Below, piece by piece: positions 34,064-43,332 of a stretch of DNA of 64,000 nucleotides. Below the pieces are notes generated by a model. It saw only the letters and a list, made by a program, of their open reading frames with translations. It ran no database searches and was not told the DNA's origin. Origin of the DNA: Garcia nutans (Eukaryota > Streptophyta > Magnoliopsida > Malpighiales > Euphorbiaceae); contig CANTUV010000002.1 of NCBI GenBank assembly GCA_947685225.1, positions 3,162,001 through 3,226,000 on the forward strand, given 5' to 3'. The position numbers and the translations under genes are program-made. Position 1 is the stretch's first letter, and each line of letters begins with the position of its first letter.

Positions 34064-34487
34064 AGGACACGGCCAAGTCACTAGCCGTGTCCCATATCAA
34101 ATTAAAGAAGAAAGCAACTCACAGAAGCAGACACATGCAAGGGACACGGCCAAGTCAGTGGCCGTGTCCCTCCAAAAATACTCCAACACGGCCAAGTCAC
34201 TCTGACTTGGCCGTGTCTGACCAATTCCAAAGGCAAAGAAGACTAAAGCTCATAGAGGCAAACACAAGCAAGGGACACGACCAAGTCTTGTGGCCGTGTC
34301 CCTCCAAAATGGTGCAACACGGCCAAGTCACCTCTGACTTGGCCGTGTCACTCAACAAGAAGAAATAGAAGAGAGGCAAGCAGTGATGGACACAGGCAAG
34401 GGACACGGCCAAGTCACCTGGCCGTGTCCCTCCAAAGAACACTCACACGGCCAAGTCACTTCTGACTTGGCCGTGTCCCTCATGATC
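34064..34487 (+). promoter_or_regulatory. ACACGGCCAAGTCA dyad cluster in B 5' LTR
   Basis: Three tandem units of about 115 bp plus one partial, each holding two hairpins. Type I: GGGACACGGCC / GGCCGTGTCCC, 11-bp stem (34141-34151 with 34160-34170). Type II: ACACGGCCAAGTCA / TGACTTGGCCGTGT, 14-bp perfect stem with 3-nt loop (34186-34216). The cluster ends about 40 bp before the TATA box. Confidence 0.9.
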
Positions 34488-34522
34488 TAACCACGCAGCG
34501 AATTTTTTAAAGCGAACATTCG

Positions 34523-34530
34523 TATAAAAG
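34523..34530 (+). promoter_or_regulatory. Putative TATA box of B 5' LTR
   Basis: TATAAAAG, conserved at 42527-42534 in the 3' LTR. Candidate core promoter of B. Confidence 0.65.
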
Positions 34531-35492
34531 GAAAGGAGAGCTAGGGTTTAAAGACTGTTGACGATTTTGAGCTGAGTTTGGAGCCGTTAGAGAGAGAGGA
34601 GCTAGGGTTTTAACATTTTGTTTTCTTGATTTTGATTTCATTTTGGATTAAAACTAGCTAGATTAGATTGTTCATGCCATTGTTATATCCTTCTTGCAAG
34701 ATTTGAACAAGAGATTCTTCAGAAGCTTCAAGGAGTTGTAACTTGGTTTTGTTCTTGAACTTATTCTCTTTATTTTCATTGAATGGATATTATCATGTCT
34801 ATTTTGATTTCTTTGAACATTAATGAGATGAATATGTTTGATTGCATTATGAACTAATTTGATCTAGTCTAGGGTTTGTATGGATCTGCTATGATTGTAT
34901 GAATTGGTTATTCTCTTAGCTAATAATTTCTTTAGCCTTGATTGAATGAAATATTGTTAACATATAATTGATTGGCCACCAATTGTGTGTTTAGGGTATT
35001 AGATGATGGATTGAGAGATGAAGTCTAATGCTGGAACAATTCAATTAAGAACTTAGGTGAATTAGAGATATAACCTATTAAAAAGATTGTTTCAATTAAA
35101 ACAAGATTAGTTGTAAGAGGTTTGAATGCGAGAGCTTATTTCCTTGACTCAATTAATTATGTTGTTTGAGATTTAATCTTTGAAATTAAATTAGTTAAGT
35201 GGAATAACCGTTCATACATATCAGTAGTAGAGAAGTGCAAACCCTAGACCCTTTTATCAAGTGAATCCAAACATCAGCTCTTGTTTACTTTTATTATTTT
35301 AAACTTCAATTAAACTTTTTCATTAGTTAGCAATTTAAATTTATTCATTACTTGTTACTTTTAATCTGATAATCAATTAGCCACTTTAGCTTCCTTGTGA
35401 GATGACCTTGGGGCGATCACCTTTGCTACAGCTACCTCGTATACTTGCGAGTGACGCTTTGTGGTAGAGTTAATTTGAGCGCAACAAGTTTT

Positions 35493-35510
35493 TGGCGCCG
35501 CTGCCGGGGA
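35493..35510 (+). other. Primer-binding site, tRNA-Asp type
   Basis: TGGCGCCGCTGCCGGGGA complements a plant tRNA-Asp 3' end with one mismatch. This primer is typical of Athila-lineage elements. Confidence 0.88.
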
Positions 35511-35637
35511 GGCTAATTGGCGTAATTGTTTATTAAAAAAAATAAATAAAATATTTTAGATTATTTTTCACTATTTTCATTTCATTTCATTTTGTCTTTT
35601 GCTTTTAATTGTTTCTTTTTCTAGAAAATTTCTGTTT

Positions 35638-37923
35638 ATGCAAGGCAGGAGATCACTCGAAGGAGAGCTACATCCATTCATTCCAAAAATTCAGAGAGTG
35701 AAAAGGAGCAGAGAAGAGTTTGAGCTCTACACCGGATTTGATACAGAGGAGGACACTTCTGAATTTGAATCAAAATCTGAACAATCTGTTAAAATGGCTG
35801 AAGAAATGCAAAGAACGATGAGAGACTTTGCTAGACCTGTCATTGGAACTTCCACTTCTTGCATAAGACTGACAGATGCAGCAAGGAATTATGAGTTGAA
35901 GAACATTCACTACAACATGCTACCATCATTCTATGGAGTTCCAAATGAAGATCCTTTGAACTTTATTTGGGATTTCTACTCCACCCTCAACACTTTTCCT
36001 TTGGGAGGACTAACAGAAGATTAGTTGAGGATGAGATGTTTCCCTTATACTTTGAAGGATAGGGCAAAGAGCTGGCTCATGATGTTGCCTGAAAATTTAC
36101 TGACATCTTGGGAGCAAGTTTATAACAAGTTCATAGGCAAGTTCTATTCACACCAAAAGACAGCTGAGTTGAGAGGGAAGATTGCTACATTCTCTCAATT
36201 AGAAGGAGAGCCATTTCATGAGGCTTGGGACAGATTCAAGATGCTATTGATCCAGTGTCCACATCATCACTACCCACTTCAACTCCTTAATCAGTTTTTC
36301 TATGATGGTCTAACCCAGCAATTTCAGAACACTGTTGATAATGCAGCTGGGGGAGCCATGGGAGAAAAGACAGCAGCTAAAACTTATGATATCTTTGAGA
36401 TGTTGGGAACTAATTCTCAATAGAAAAGTGTCAGGGGAAGAAGTAAAGGGGTGAATCAACTAGAAGCCAATAGTGAGATGGTCAGTCAGATAGCTGAGTT
36501 GACAAAGCAAGTGCAGATGCTAAATATGAAGAACAATATTTCTTCATCCACTCAAGAAATTTGTGGAATTTGTGGAACTATCGGGCATGGAGCAAATATT
36601 TGCCCCTCTGCATATGAGTCTTTTGGTAATGTTGAGCAAGTTAATGCTATGGGGGGATTTCAACCAAGGACCCAAAGTGATTCTTGTTCAAATACATACA
36701 ACCCTGGTTGGAGGAATCACCCCAATTTTTCTTGGGCAACAAATAATTCTCAGCAGCCTTTCCATTTGCTTCAAAGACAGAACCAAGAGCAGGGTCAGTC
36801 CTCAAATCAAGGGAAGTCTAAGATAAAGAGTTTGGAGGAAAGTTTACAGGCTTTTATCCAGGTCAGTGCAAAAAATCAAGAGGTGACCAACAAGAGGCTG
36901 GATTCCTTAGAAGCATCTTTTAAAAAAGTGGAGACTCAAGTAGGGCAACTTGCACAATAGATGCAGATTCAACAAAAGGGGAAGTTCCCAAGTCAACTTG
37001 AGCAGGCACAATTAGTGACTGTTCTTAGAAGTGGTAAGGAAATTTATAATAATGTTGAAAATGATTCTGTGAATGCAGGTAACAAAGAGAACGAGGAGGA
37101 AGGAGAACCAAAGAACAAAGGTGCTGGAGAAAGATCAGTGGAAAAGTCCCCTACAGCAGATCTACATAAGGCAAGCAGTCCATACCGGCCACCAATACCA
37201 TTCCCCAGCAGGTTGAAGGATGATAAAACAGATAAGCAATTTTCTAACATCTTCAACATGCTGTCTAAGGTAAGTATTAACTTACCCTTACCAGATGCAA
37301 TAAAGAACATACCGGCTTATGCTAAGTTCTTCAAAGACCTAATCCCCAAGAAAAAGAGGTATGAGATGAATGAAAAGGTGATAGTTTCAGAGGTAGCTAG
37401 TGCTGTTCTGCAGCATAAACTACCTCCCAAACTAAAGGATCCTGGAAGCTTTATAATTCAAATTTCTGTGGGGAATGGGAAAGGAACTGAGGGCATGTGT
37501 GATCTAGGAGCTAGTGTGAATTTGATGCCTTATTCTGTGTTTAAAGAATTAGAACTAGGGAAGCTTAAACCGACAAAAATGGTGTTGCAATTAGCTGATA
37601 GGTCTTTTAGATTCCCGAAAGGGGTTATAGAAGATGTGTTAGTTAAGGTTGGAGGGTTGATAGTACCTGTGGATTTCATAGTACTTGACATGGAAGGAAG
37701 TAACCCTTCACCATCTGCACACACTATTCTGCTGGGTAGGCCTTTTATGGCTACTACCAACACCTTAATAGATGTTAAAAATGGTAAGTTATCAATGACT
37801 GTCTTAGGACAAACTGTTGATTTTTCTATTTTTAACACTTCTCCCATTCCTACAACTGCTTTATATGAGGAATGTTCTTTAATTAATTGTGTTGAAGCAA
37901 TTGTTTTAGATGCTTTCTTGTAG
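35638..37923 (+). pseudogene. gag-pro: Gag-protease frame of element B with four in-frame TAG codons
   Basis: One reading frame runs from ATG 35638 (an earlier in-frame ATG is at 35599) to 37923, broken only by TAG at 36022, 36421, 36958 and 37921. No frameshift. It encodes an Athila-like Gag capsid region (about 35870-36340), the zinc knuckle CGICGTIGHGANIC (36562-36603), a glutamine-rich and coiled-coil-like segment before 36960, and an aspartic protease with DLGASVNLMPYS (Asp codon 37501-37503; leucine where Thr or Ser is usual) and the later LLGRPF motif. All stops are amber, consistent with CAG-to-TAG changes. Non-functional as a single protein unless the stops are suppressed. Confidence 0.9.
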
Positions 37924-38325
37924 ACAGGATCCACAGATAAATTGGAGTTGACACTGACTTTAGAAGAGGGGGCTAAATCAGTGAGGGAGACCCAAAGGTG
38001 CTTTAACCCAAAAGCATTTGAGAGCTCGAGGAACTTTAAGGATCGCACTAAAACATTTCATGATAGAGTTATTGTGCGAAAGACATTGAGTCCAGGTATG
38101 AAAGTTTTACTTTTTAATTCTCGACTCAGTCTGTTTCAAGGTAAGCTCAAATCTCGATGGAGTGGTCCTTTCGAGGTAACTAAGGTATGTCCTTCTGGTG
38201 TCATTGAATTGCTTAACTCTAGAACCAATAAGATTTTTAGGGCAAATAGACAGAGAGTTAAGCCATACAATGAAGGATTTCAAGAAGTGAGGATCATTGA
38301 TAGCACTTTGATCCGTGATCCCTAG
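37924..38325 (+). pseudogene. pol: Integrase C-terminal tail of element B
   Basis: Same frame as gag-pro, ending at TAG 38323-38325. After a short junction near 37980-38020 it carries GKLKSRWSGPFEV, the GPF/Y-like integrase C-terminal module; the minus-strand element C has the matching GKLKSRWSSPFKV. About 3 kb of pol that would normally lie between protease and this tail is absent, so the joint marks an internal deletion. Confidence 0.87.
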
Positions 38326-38368
38326 GCCTTGCATGATGTCCAGCTTTATGACATTAAAGAAGCGCTAA

Positions 38369-38384
38369 ATGGGAGGCAACCCAT
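38369..38384 (+). other. Conserved hairpin after pol in element B
   Basis: ATGGG-AGGCAA-CCCAT about 45 bp after the pol stop. Element C has TTGGG-AGGCAA-CCCAA at the same place (50965-50980), with both outer bases changed together. Confidence 0.7.
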
Positions 38385-38580
38385 CGGTTTGCATTTATTT
38401 TTCATAGTTGTAATTTTAAATTTAGCGAGTATTAATTTTATGTTCGGTTTAAATAAATGGACTGTGCTTTGATCGGTTTTTCTTTACTTTGTGTTTCAGG
38501 GTGTTTAAAGAAGAAGGTTTGCAAAATCATTGAATAAAATAAAATAAAAAAAAGGGTTAAAAGTTAATAAAAGGCAGTAG
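38385..38580 (+). other. Non-coding spacer in element B
   Basis: AT-rich, between the post-pol hairpin and the dyad cluster. Nothing recognised. Confidence 0.5.
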
Positions 38581-38581
38581 G

Positions 38582-38829
38582 TGACACGGCCAAAGGACTT
38601 GGCCATGTCCCTTGGCCATGTCACACACTGGACACGGCCAGGCTTCCTCAAAAAATTTTTGATTTTGCAATTTTGTACAGAATAGGACACACCCAGGGGA
38701 CACGGCCAAGTCAGTGGCCGTGTCCCTCCAAGACTATCAGACACGGCTGTGTCACCTTGACTTGGCCGTGTCCCTTCACTTTCACACACCAGACACGGCC
38801 AAGTCCACACCAAAGTGGCCGTGTCCCTC
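38582..38829 (+). promoter_or_regulatory. ACACGGCC dyad cluster upstream of second ORF of B
   Basis: About six half-site pairs, for example GGGACACGGCC / GGCCGTGTCCC near 38697-38727, and GACACGGCC...GGCCGTGTCCC near 38792-38827. Same words as the LTR cluster. A TTTAAAA stretch (about 38841) and a CT-rich 40-bp run (about 38890-38930) separate it from the ATG at 39083. Confidence 0.78.
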
Positions 38830-39082
38830 ATTTTTACACTTTAAAAAACCCGATTTTGCCCAGTTCTTTCCATTAAATCCCTAATTTCTTTTCTTCGTCT
38901 CTCTCTCGCTCTCTCTTGCTCTCTGTATCACCATAGCCATAGTTTTGATTTCAAAACTCCAAATCTTCCATTTACACATCAAATTTCTTCACCCAAACTA
39001 GAGATATTCACTTAAAACTTCCTCTTTACTCATATAATTTTGATTTAATTCAGTTTTGGGTGTTAATTTTTTAGATCTCAAG

Positions 39083-40126
39083 ATGCCGAGAACTAAGACT
39101 ATTTCACACCGCAAGCCAAAGAAGTCTACAGCCGAAGGAGCTTCTTCCTCTTCATCATCTTTATCTTCGAAGAGAGCAAGTCTTTTGGCTCGGGGTTTTT
39201 TCCCGACAAGGTATGTTAACAATGAATCTCTTGATGCCTTGCAAATTAGGACTAATTTTGAGAGATATGTGCAATTTCTTGGATGGGAAACTCTAGTCAC
39301 CTTGAGACCTTTGCAGTTTGAGGAACTTACTTTAGAATTTTTGACATCTCTCAAGGTTGACAGAAATGATAAGAAAATCTGCACTAGATTGATGTTTAAA
39401 TTGCTGGGTAAATCTTATGTGCTAAATATTGACTAGTTAAATGATATATATGGTTTTCATCAGCACGAGGAAAGGTCGGTACCCAAAGAATTTAAACAAC
39501 AATTTGCTTGGGGAGCTTTAGGCTTGGGTACTTATGTGGCCAAATTGGCCAAGGCATCTAAGTTAAGAAATTCTGCTTTGAGGTATTTGCATAGGTTTAT
39601 GGCTTGCGGATTCTTTGCCCGGAAGGAGAGCCCGGGTGTGGTTGAAGTGAGTGAATTGTTTTTCCTGGATTGTGCTTTTAATGCAATGCATGTCAGTGCC
39701 GGCTATTGGTTAGCCGATATTTTTTATTCTGTGGCTAACAAAAGAAAGGGGGCAATTTGTGTTGGAGGGTTGGTTACCACATTAGCAGTAGCCCTTGTTG
39801 AGGATTTTGACCCGAGTACTAGTCGCATGACTAGAATTTCGGGTAATGACTCTTTGGATTTAGCTACACTTGAGAAGATGCACATGGTGGTGCATAGGAG
39901 AGGGACTTATGTGATGCCTTCAGATGAGCCTACAGCACCGGGGGACAGGCATAAGAGAGCACGGGTCCAAGAGGAGTCCGACTCAGATTCTCTTGACCTA
40001 GATGAGGATGCTTCGGTCTCGGAACATCAAGAGGTACTTCTGAAGATTGAGGCCCTGGAGGGAAAAGTGGATCAACTGGATAGTAAGGTGGACCATAACC
40101 ATGCTAAGGTATTGCGAAGATCTTGA
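39083..40126 (+). pseudogene. Second ORF of element B (Athila-type accessory protein) with one TAG
   Basis: ATG 39083 (MPRTKTISHRKPKK) opens a frame that runs to TGA 40124-40126, with a single TAG at 39434-39436. The product would be about 347 residues: a basic start, a serine-rich run, a central region similar to the plant transposon/Arabidopsis retrotransposon ORF-1 type domain of Athila elements, an acidic serine-rich segment and a C-terminal coiled coil (KIEALEGKVDQLDSKV). This position is where Athila elements carry their extra, sometimes env-like, ORF. I see no transmembrane segment or signal peptide, so I do not call it an envelope. Function unknown. Confidence 0.8.
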
Positions 40127-40390
40127 GTCTCCATCCCTCAATTGCATCATCTTCCCGCCCACCTTTTCCATAGATTTTGAGTCCTTGCTTTATTTTGTTT
40201 AATGTATTTTTGTTATAATTTTTCGTTTTTGTTTTAATGTTAACGTTTTATATTTGGATATTTTATTTTTATATATTGTACTTTTGTTTTTGAACTTTTG
40301 TGTTTGTGATGGAAAGCTAGGATTTTGCCTCACCAGGTACGGTGGAAGACAGGTTGTCCTTTGACTCTTTTTATTTATTATTCTTGTTTT

Positions 40391-40406
40391 ACATTGAGGA
40401 CAATGT
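40391..40406 (+). other. AGGA-loop hairpin, first copy
   Basis: ACATTG-AGGA-CAATGT followed by AAGTTTTAAGTGTAGGGTA. It looks like a second copy of the hairpin plus polypurine-tract region found at 41740-41775. Confidence 0.65.
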
Positions 40407-41739
40407 AAGTTTTAAGTGTAGGGTACTCTTTAAGCTTTCCTTTAATTTTTGTTTTGTTTGTCTTGTGTTGCTTATTGTGTTTGTTGTGCATGGCATAATT
40501 GTTGAAAATTTATTGATCTTTTCTTTGATTCTAGCATTATAGTTGAGACTTTAGTATCAACATAGAAATGATCATTTGAATTCATTCACGATCAATTTTC
40601 GCATTCTGCAATTCATGACATATAATCTTTGTGAACCCACCTGTGTGAGTTTTGAGCCTCATCAATTTGATATTATTGTTAATTGATTTTCTTTTCTTAA
40701 GTGTGCACCTTCATGATTTAGCATCTCTAGATTTTGCTTTTGCATACTAATTGAACTCGCATTATGATTTAATCTCAAGGTTTAAAGTGATGAAGGCAAA
40801 TTAGGTTAGCCCTTTAGCTTAAAAAAACCTCCCTTAATATTAAATTCCTTAGTGTGCCAAGTTGAGCCTTTTGACCTTTTCTTGTTTGATCACACAATTC
40901 ACAGCTTAACTTTCTCTTATTATCATCATACCTGCATTAAGGAATGGAGTTCTTATTATATGCAATAGGGTGGTTTATTTCAAAGTGTGGGGTAAGCAAA
41001 TAAAAAATAATAATAATAAAAAAATAATAAGAATATGGTATTGCTATTTGGGGTGAAATGCATACTTTGCACTTTGTATTTGATTAAGAGTTGACTATTC
41101 TTTTCCTCTACATGTTAAGCTAGATGATCTATGCAATGTTATATTTTGTATATATATGTATAAAAAAATTATAAAAAAGAGAAAAAAAAAGAAGAAAATA
41201 AAAGAGTATATATATATGTATACAAAAATTTACATATGTTCTAGCATTTGTTTGCAAAAGAGGAATGTCGGCTAGTGTATTTTTCTTTGAGTATGCAAGT
41301 ATGTGAAGTATTAATGGGATTGTGAGTATGCCATTTGGGGGAGTTATGAGTGCCTTAGTAAGAGTAGTGTCTAATTTAGATACTCCATTTCTTGATGCTC
41401 CAGCTTAAATGTCTTTTCTCACACCTTCACCTTAGCCCCATTACATCCAAATAAAAGACCTTCGGATTAATTCTTGAGAAAATCAATGAGGGAGATTGGA
41501 TAATTAAGCAAGTTTATGGTAGTATGCAATCATGAGTGGTTTGAGTGATTAACTTTTGAAATCGAGTGAAACACTTAGATGAGAGATAAGATTTGTATGT
41601 CTGGATTAATGAATGAGTTAAGAAAATCTTGATTGAAGGAAAATGCGATTATTTATGTTGTGTCTTAAAGTATTTCATCTTATATACTGGAATTATAGTT
41701 AAAGGTTGTTTGAGTTTTTAATTTATGCCATGTGAATTT

Positions 41740-41753
41740 GCTTGAGGACAAGC
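41740..41753 (+). other. AGGA-loop hairpin before the B polypurine tract
   Basis: GCTTG-AGGA-CAAGC, 5-bp stem, 10 bases before the purine tract. Both stem arms differ from the copy at 40391 while the loop is the same. Confidence 0.7.
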
Positions 41754-41763
41754 AAAGTTTTAA

Positions 41764-41775
41764 CTGTGGGGTAGT
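41764..41775 (+). other. Polypurine tract of element B
   Basis: CTGTGGGGTAGT directly before the 3' LTR start TGTTTTATTAG. Confidence 0.75.
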
Positions 41776-42064
41776 TGTTTTATTAGTTTTTGTTATAGTT
41801 TTGTGTCTTGTTTATTATGATAATTATTGTTTTATTTAGGTATTTTGTTAGTTTTAATCGGTTTGTTTGGTGTTTTCATTAATTTTGGTAGTTTTAGTTT
41901 ATTTCAATGTTTATGTCATTTTTTATGTAGTCTTTAGTATTGTGTTTATGTTGTGTTGGTTATTGTCTATTGACTTCTTGTTTAGATTTGTTTTGAGTTT
42001 TGTGTTAGGTTAAAAAGGCAAGGAAGCAAATTTGAAGGAGAAAGTGGCAGTGGCTGACACAGGC

Positions 42065-42486
42065 AGAGGACACGGCCAAGTCACTGGTCCTGTCCCATAT
42101 CAAATTAAAGAAGAAAGTAACTCACAGAAGCAGACACATGCAAGGGACATGGCCAAGTCAGTGGCCGTGTCCCTCCAAAAATACTCCAACACGGCCAAGT
42201 CACTCTGACTTGGCCGTGTCTCACCAATTCCGAAGGCAAAGAAGACTAAAGCTCACAGAGGCAAACACAAGCAAGGGACACGGCCAAGTCTTGTGGCTGT
42301 GTCCCTCCAAAATGGTGCAACATAGCCAAGTCACCTCTGACTTGGCCGTGTCACTCAATAAAGAAGAAATAGAAGAGAGGCAAGCAGTGATGGACACAGG
42401 CAAGGGACACGGCCAAGTCACCTGGCCGTGTCCCTCCAAAGAACACTCACACGGCCAAGTCACTTCTGACTTGGCCGTGTCCCTCA
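42065..42486 (+). promoter_or_regulatory. ACACGGCCAAGTCA dyad cluster in B 3' LTR
   Basis: Same three-unit layout as 34064-34487. Some half sites have become CATGGCC or CATAGCC, weakening the stems, while others stay perfect. Confidence 0.85.
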
Positions 42487-42526
42487 TGACCTAAACACGC
42501 AACGAATTTTTTAAAGCGGACATTCG

Positions 42527-42534
42527 TATAAAAG
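42527..42534 (+). promoter_or_regulatory. Putative TATA box of B 3' LTR
   Basis: TATAAAAG in the same context as 34523-34530. Confidence 0.6.
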
Positions 42535-43332
42535 GAAAGGAGAGCTAGGGTTTAAAGACTGTTGACGATTTTGAGCTGAGTTTGGAGCCGTCAGAGAGAG
42601 AGGAGCTAGGGTTTTAACATTTTGTTTTCTTGATTTTGATTTCATTTTGGATTAAAACTAGCTAGATTAGATTGTTCATGCCATTGTTATATCCTTCTTG
42701 CAAGATTTGAACAAGAGATTCTTCAGAAGCTTCAAGGAGTTGTAACTTGGTTTTGTTCTTGAACTTATTCTCTTTATTTTCATTGAATGGATATTATCAT
42801 GTCTATTTTGATTTCTTTGAACATTAATGAGATGAATATGTTTGATTGCATTATGAACTAATTTGATCTAGTCTAGGGTTTGTATGGATATGCTATGATT
42901 GTATGAATTGGTTATTCTCTTAGCTAATAATTTCTTTAGCCTTGATTGAATGAAATATTGTTAACATATAATTGATTGGCCACCAATTATGTGTTTAGGG
43001 TATTAGATGCTGGATTGAGAGATGAAGTCTAATGCTGGAACAATTCAATTAAGAACTTAGGTGAATTATAGATATAACCTATTAAAAAGATTGTTTCAAT
43101 TAAAACAAGATTAGTTGTAAGAGGTTTGAATACGAGAGCTTATTTCCTTGACTCAATTAATTAAGTTGTTTGAGATTTAATCTTTGAAATTAAATTAGTT
43201 AAGTGGAATAACCGTTCATACATATCAGTAGTAGAGAAGTGCAAACCCTAGACCCTTTTATCAAGTGAATCAAAACATCAGCTCTTGTTTACTTTTATTG
43301 TTTTAAACTTCAATTAAACTTTTTCATTAGTT

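Larger units (their letters stand above)
33773..35486 (+). repeat. 5' LTR of element B
   Basis: Starts TGTTTTATTAG and ends GAGCGCAACA six bases before the primer site. The end is confirmed by the independent LTR at 63414-64000, which ends in the same GCGCAACA. Includes the dyad cluster (34064-34487) and TATAAAAG (34523-34530). Confidence 0.88.
40127..41763 (+). other. Long 3' non-coding region of element B
   Basis: 1.6 kb, AT-rich, no gene. Contains a hairpin ACATTG-AGGA-CAATGT (40391-40406), an A-rich stretch with TATATATATG repeats (about 41150-41225), and a second AGGA-loop hairpin GCTTG-AGGA-CAAGC (41740-41753) just before the polypurine tract. Confidence 0.65.
33773..43332 (+). mobile_element. 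Element B: internally deleted Athila-like retrotransposon
   Basis: 5' LTR 33773-35486, tRNA-Asp primer site 35493-35510, gag-protease 35638-37923, integrase tail 37924-38325, second ORF 39083-40126, long 3' non-coding region, polypurine tract 41764-41775, and a 3' LTR 41776-43332 missing its last 155 bp or so. Reverse transcriptase, RNase H and the integrase core are deleted. LTRs differ at roughly 20-30 sites over 1.55 kb by eye, older than the chromovirus. No right target duplication can be expected because the 3' LTR is truncated. Confidence 0.9.
41776..43332 (+). repeat. 3' LTR of element B, 3'-truncated
   Basis: Collinear with the first 1.55 kb of the 5' LTR, then diverges at about 43332, losing the last 155 bp or so including GCGCAACA. 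Dyad cluster at 42065-42486; TATAAAAG at 42527-42534. Several differences from the 5' LTR fall in the dyad half sites and are C-to-T or G-to-A. Confidence 0.88.

Noticed and set aside
34087..34442. Open frames over the dyad clusters on both strands (also 2359-2732, 38505-38876, 42138-42494, 55369-55593)
   Set aside because: Frames are open on both strands because the sequence is palindromic and GC-rich; the products are just translated repeats.
33773..35322. Ending the B 5' LTR at 35322, where similarity to the 3' LTR stops
   Set aside because: The primer site lies 170 bp further on, and the independent LTR at 63414 continues to GCGCAACA; the 3' LTR is truncated instead.
39083..40126. Calling the second ORF of B an envelope gene
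   Set aside because: No signal peptide, no membrane segment, strongly charged with a C-terminal coiled coil; only the position resembles env-like ORFs.
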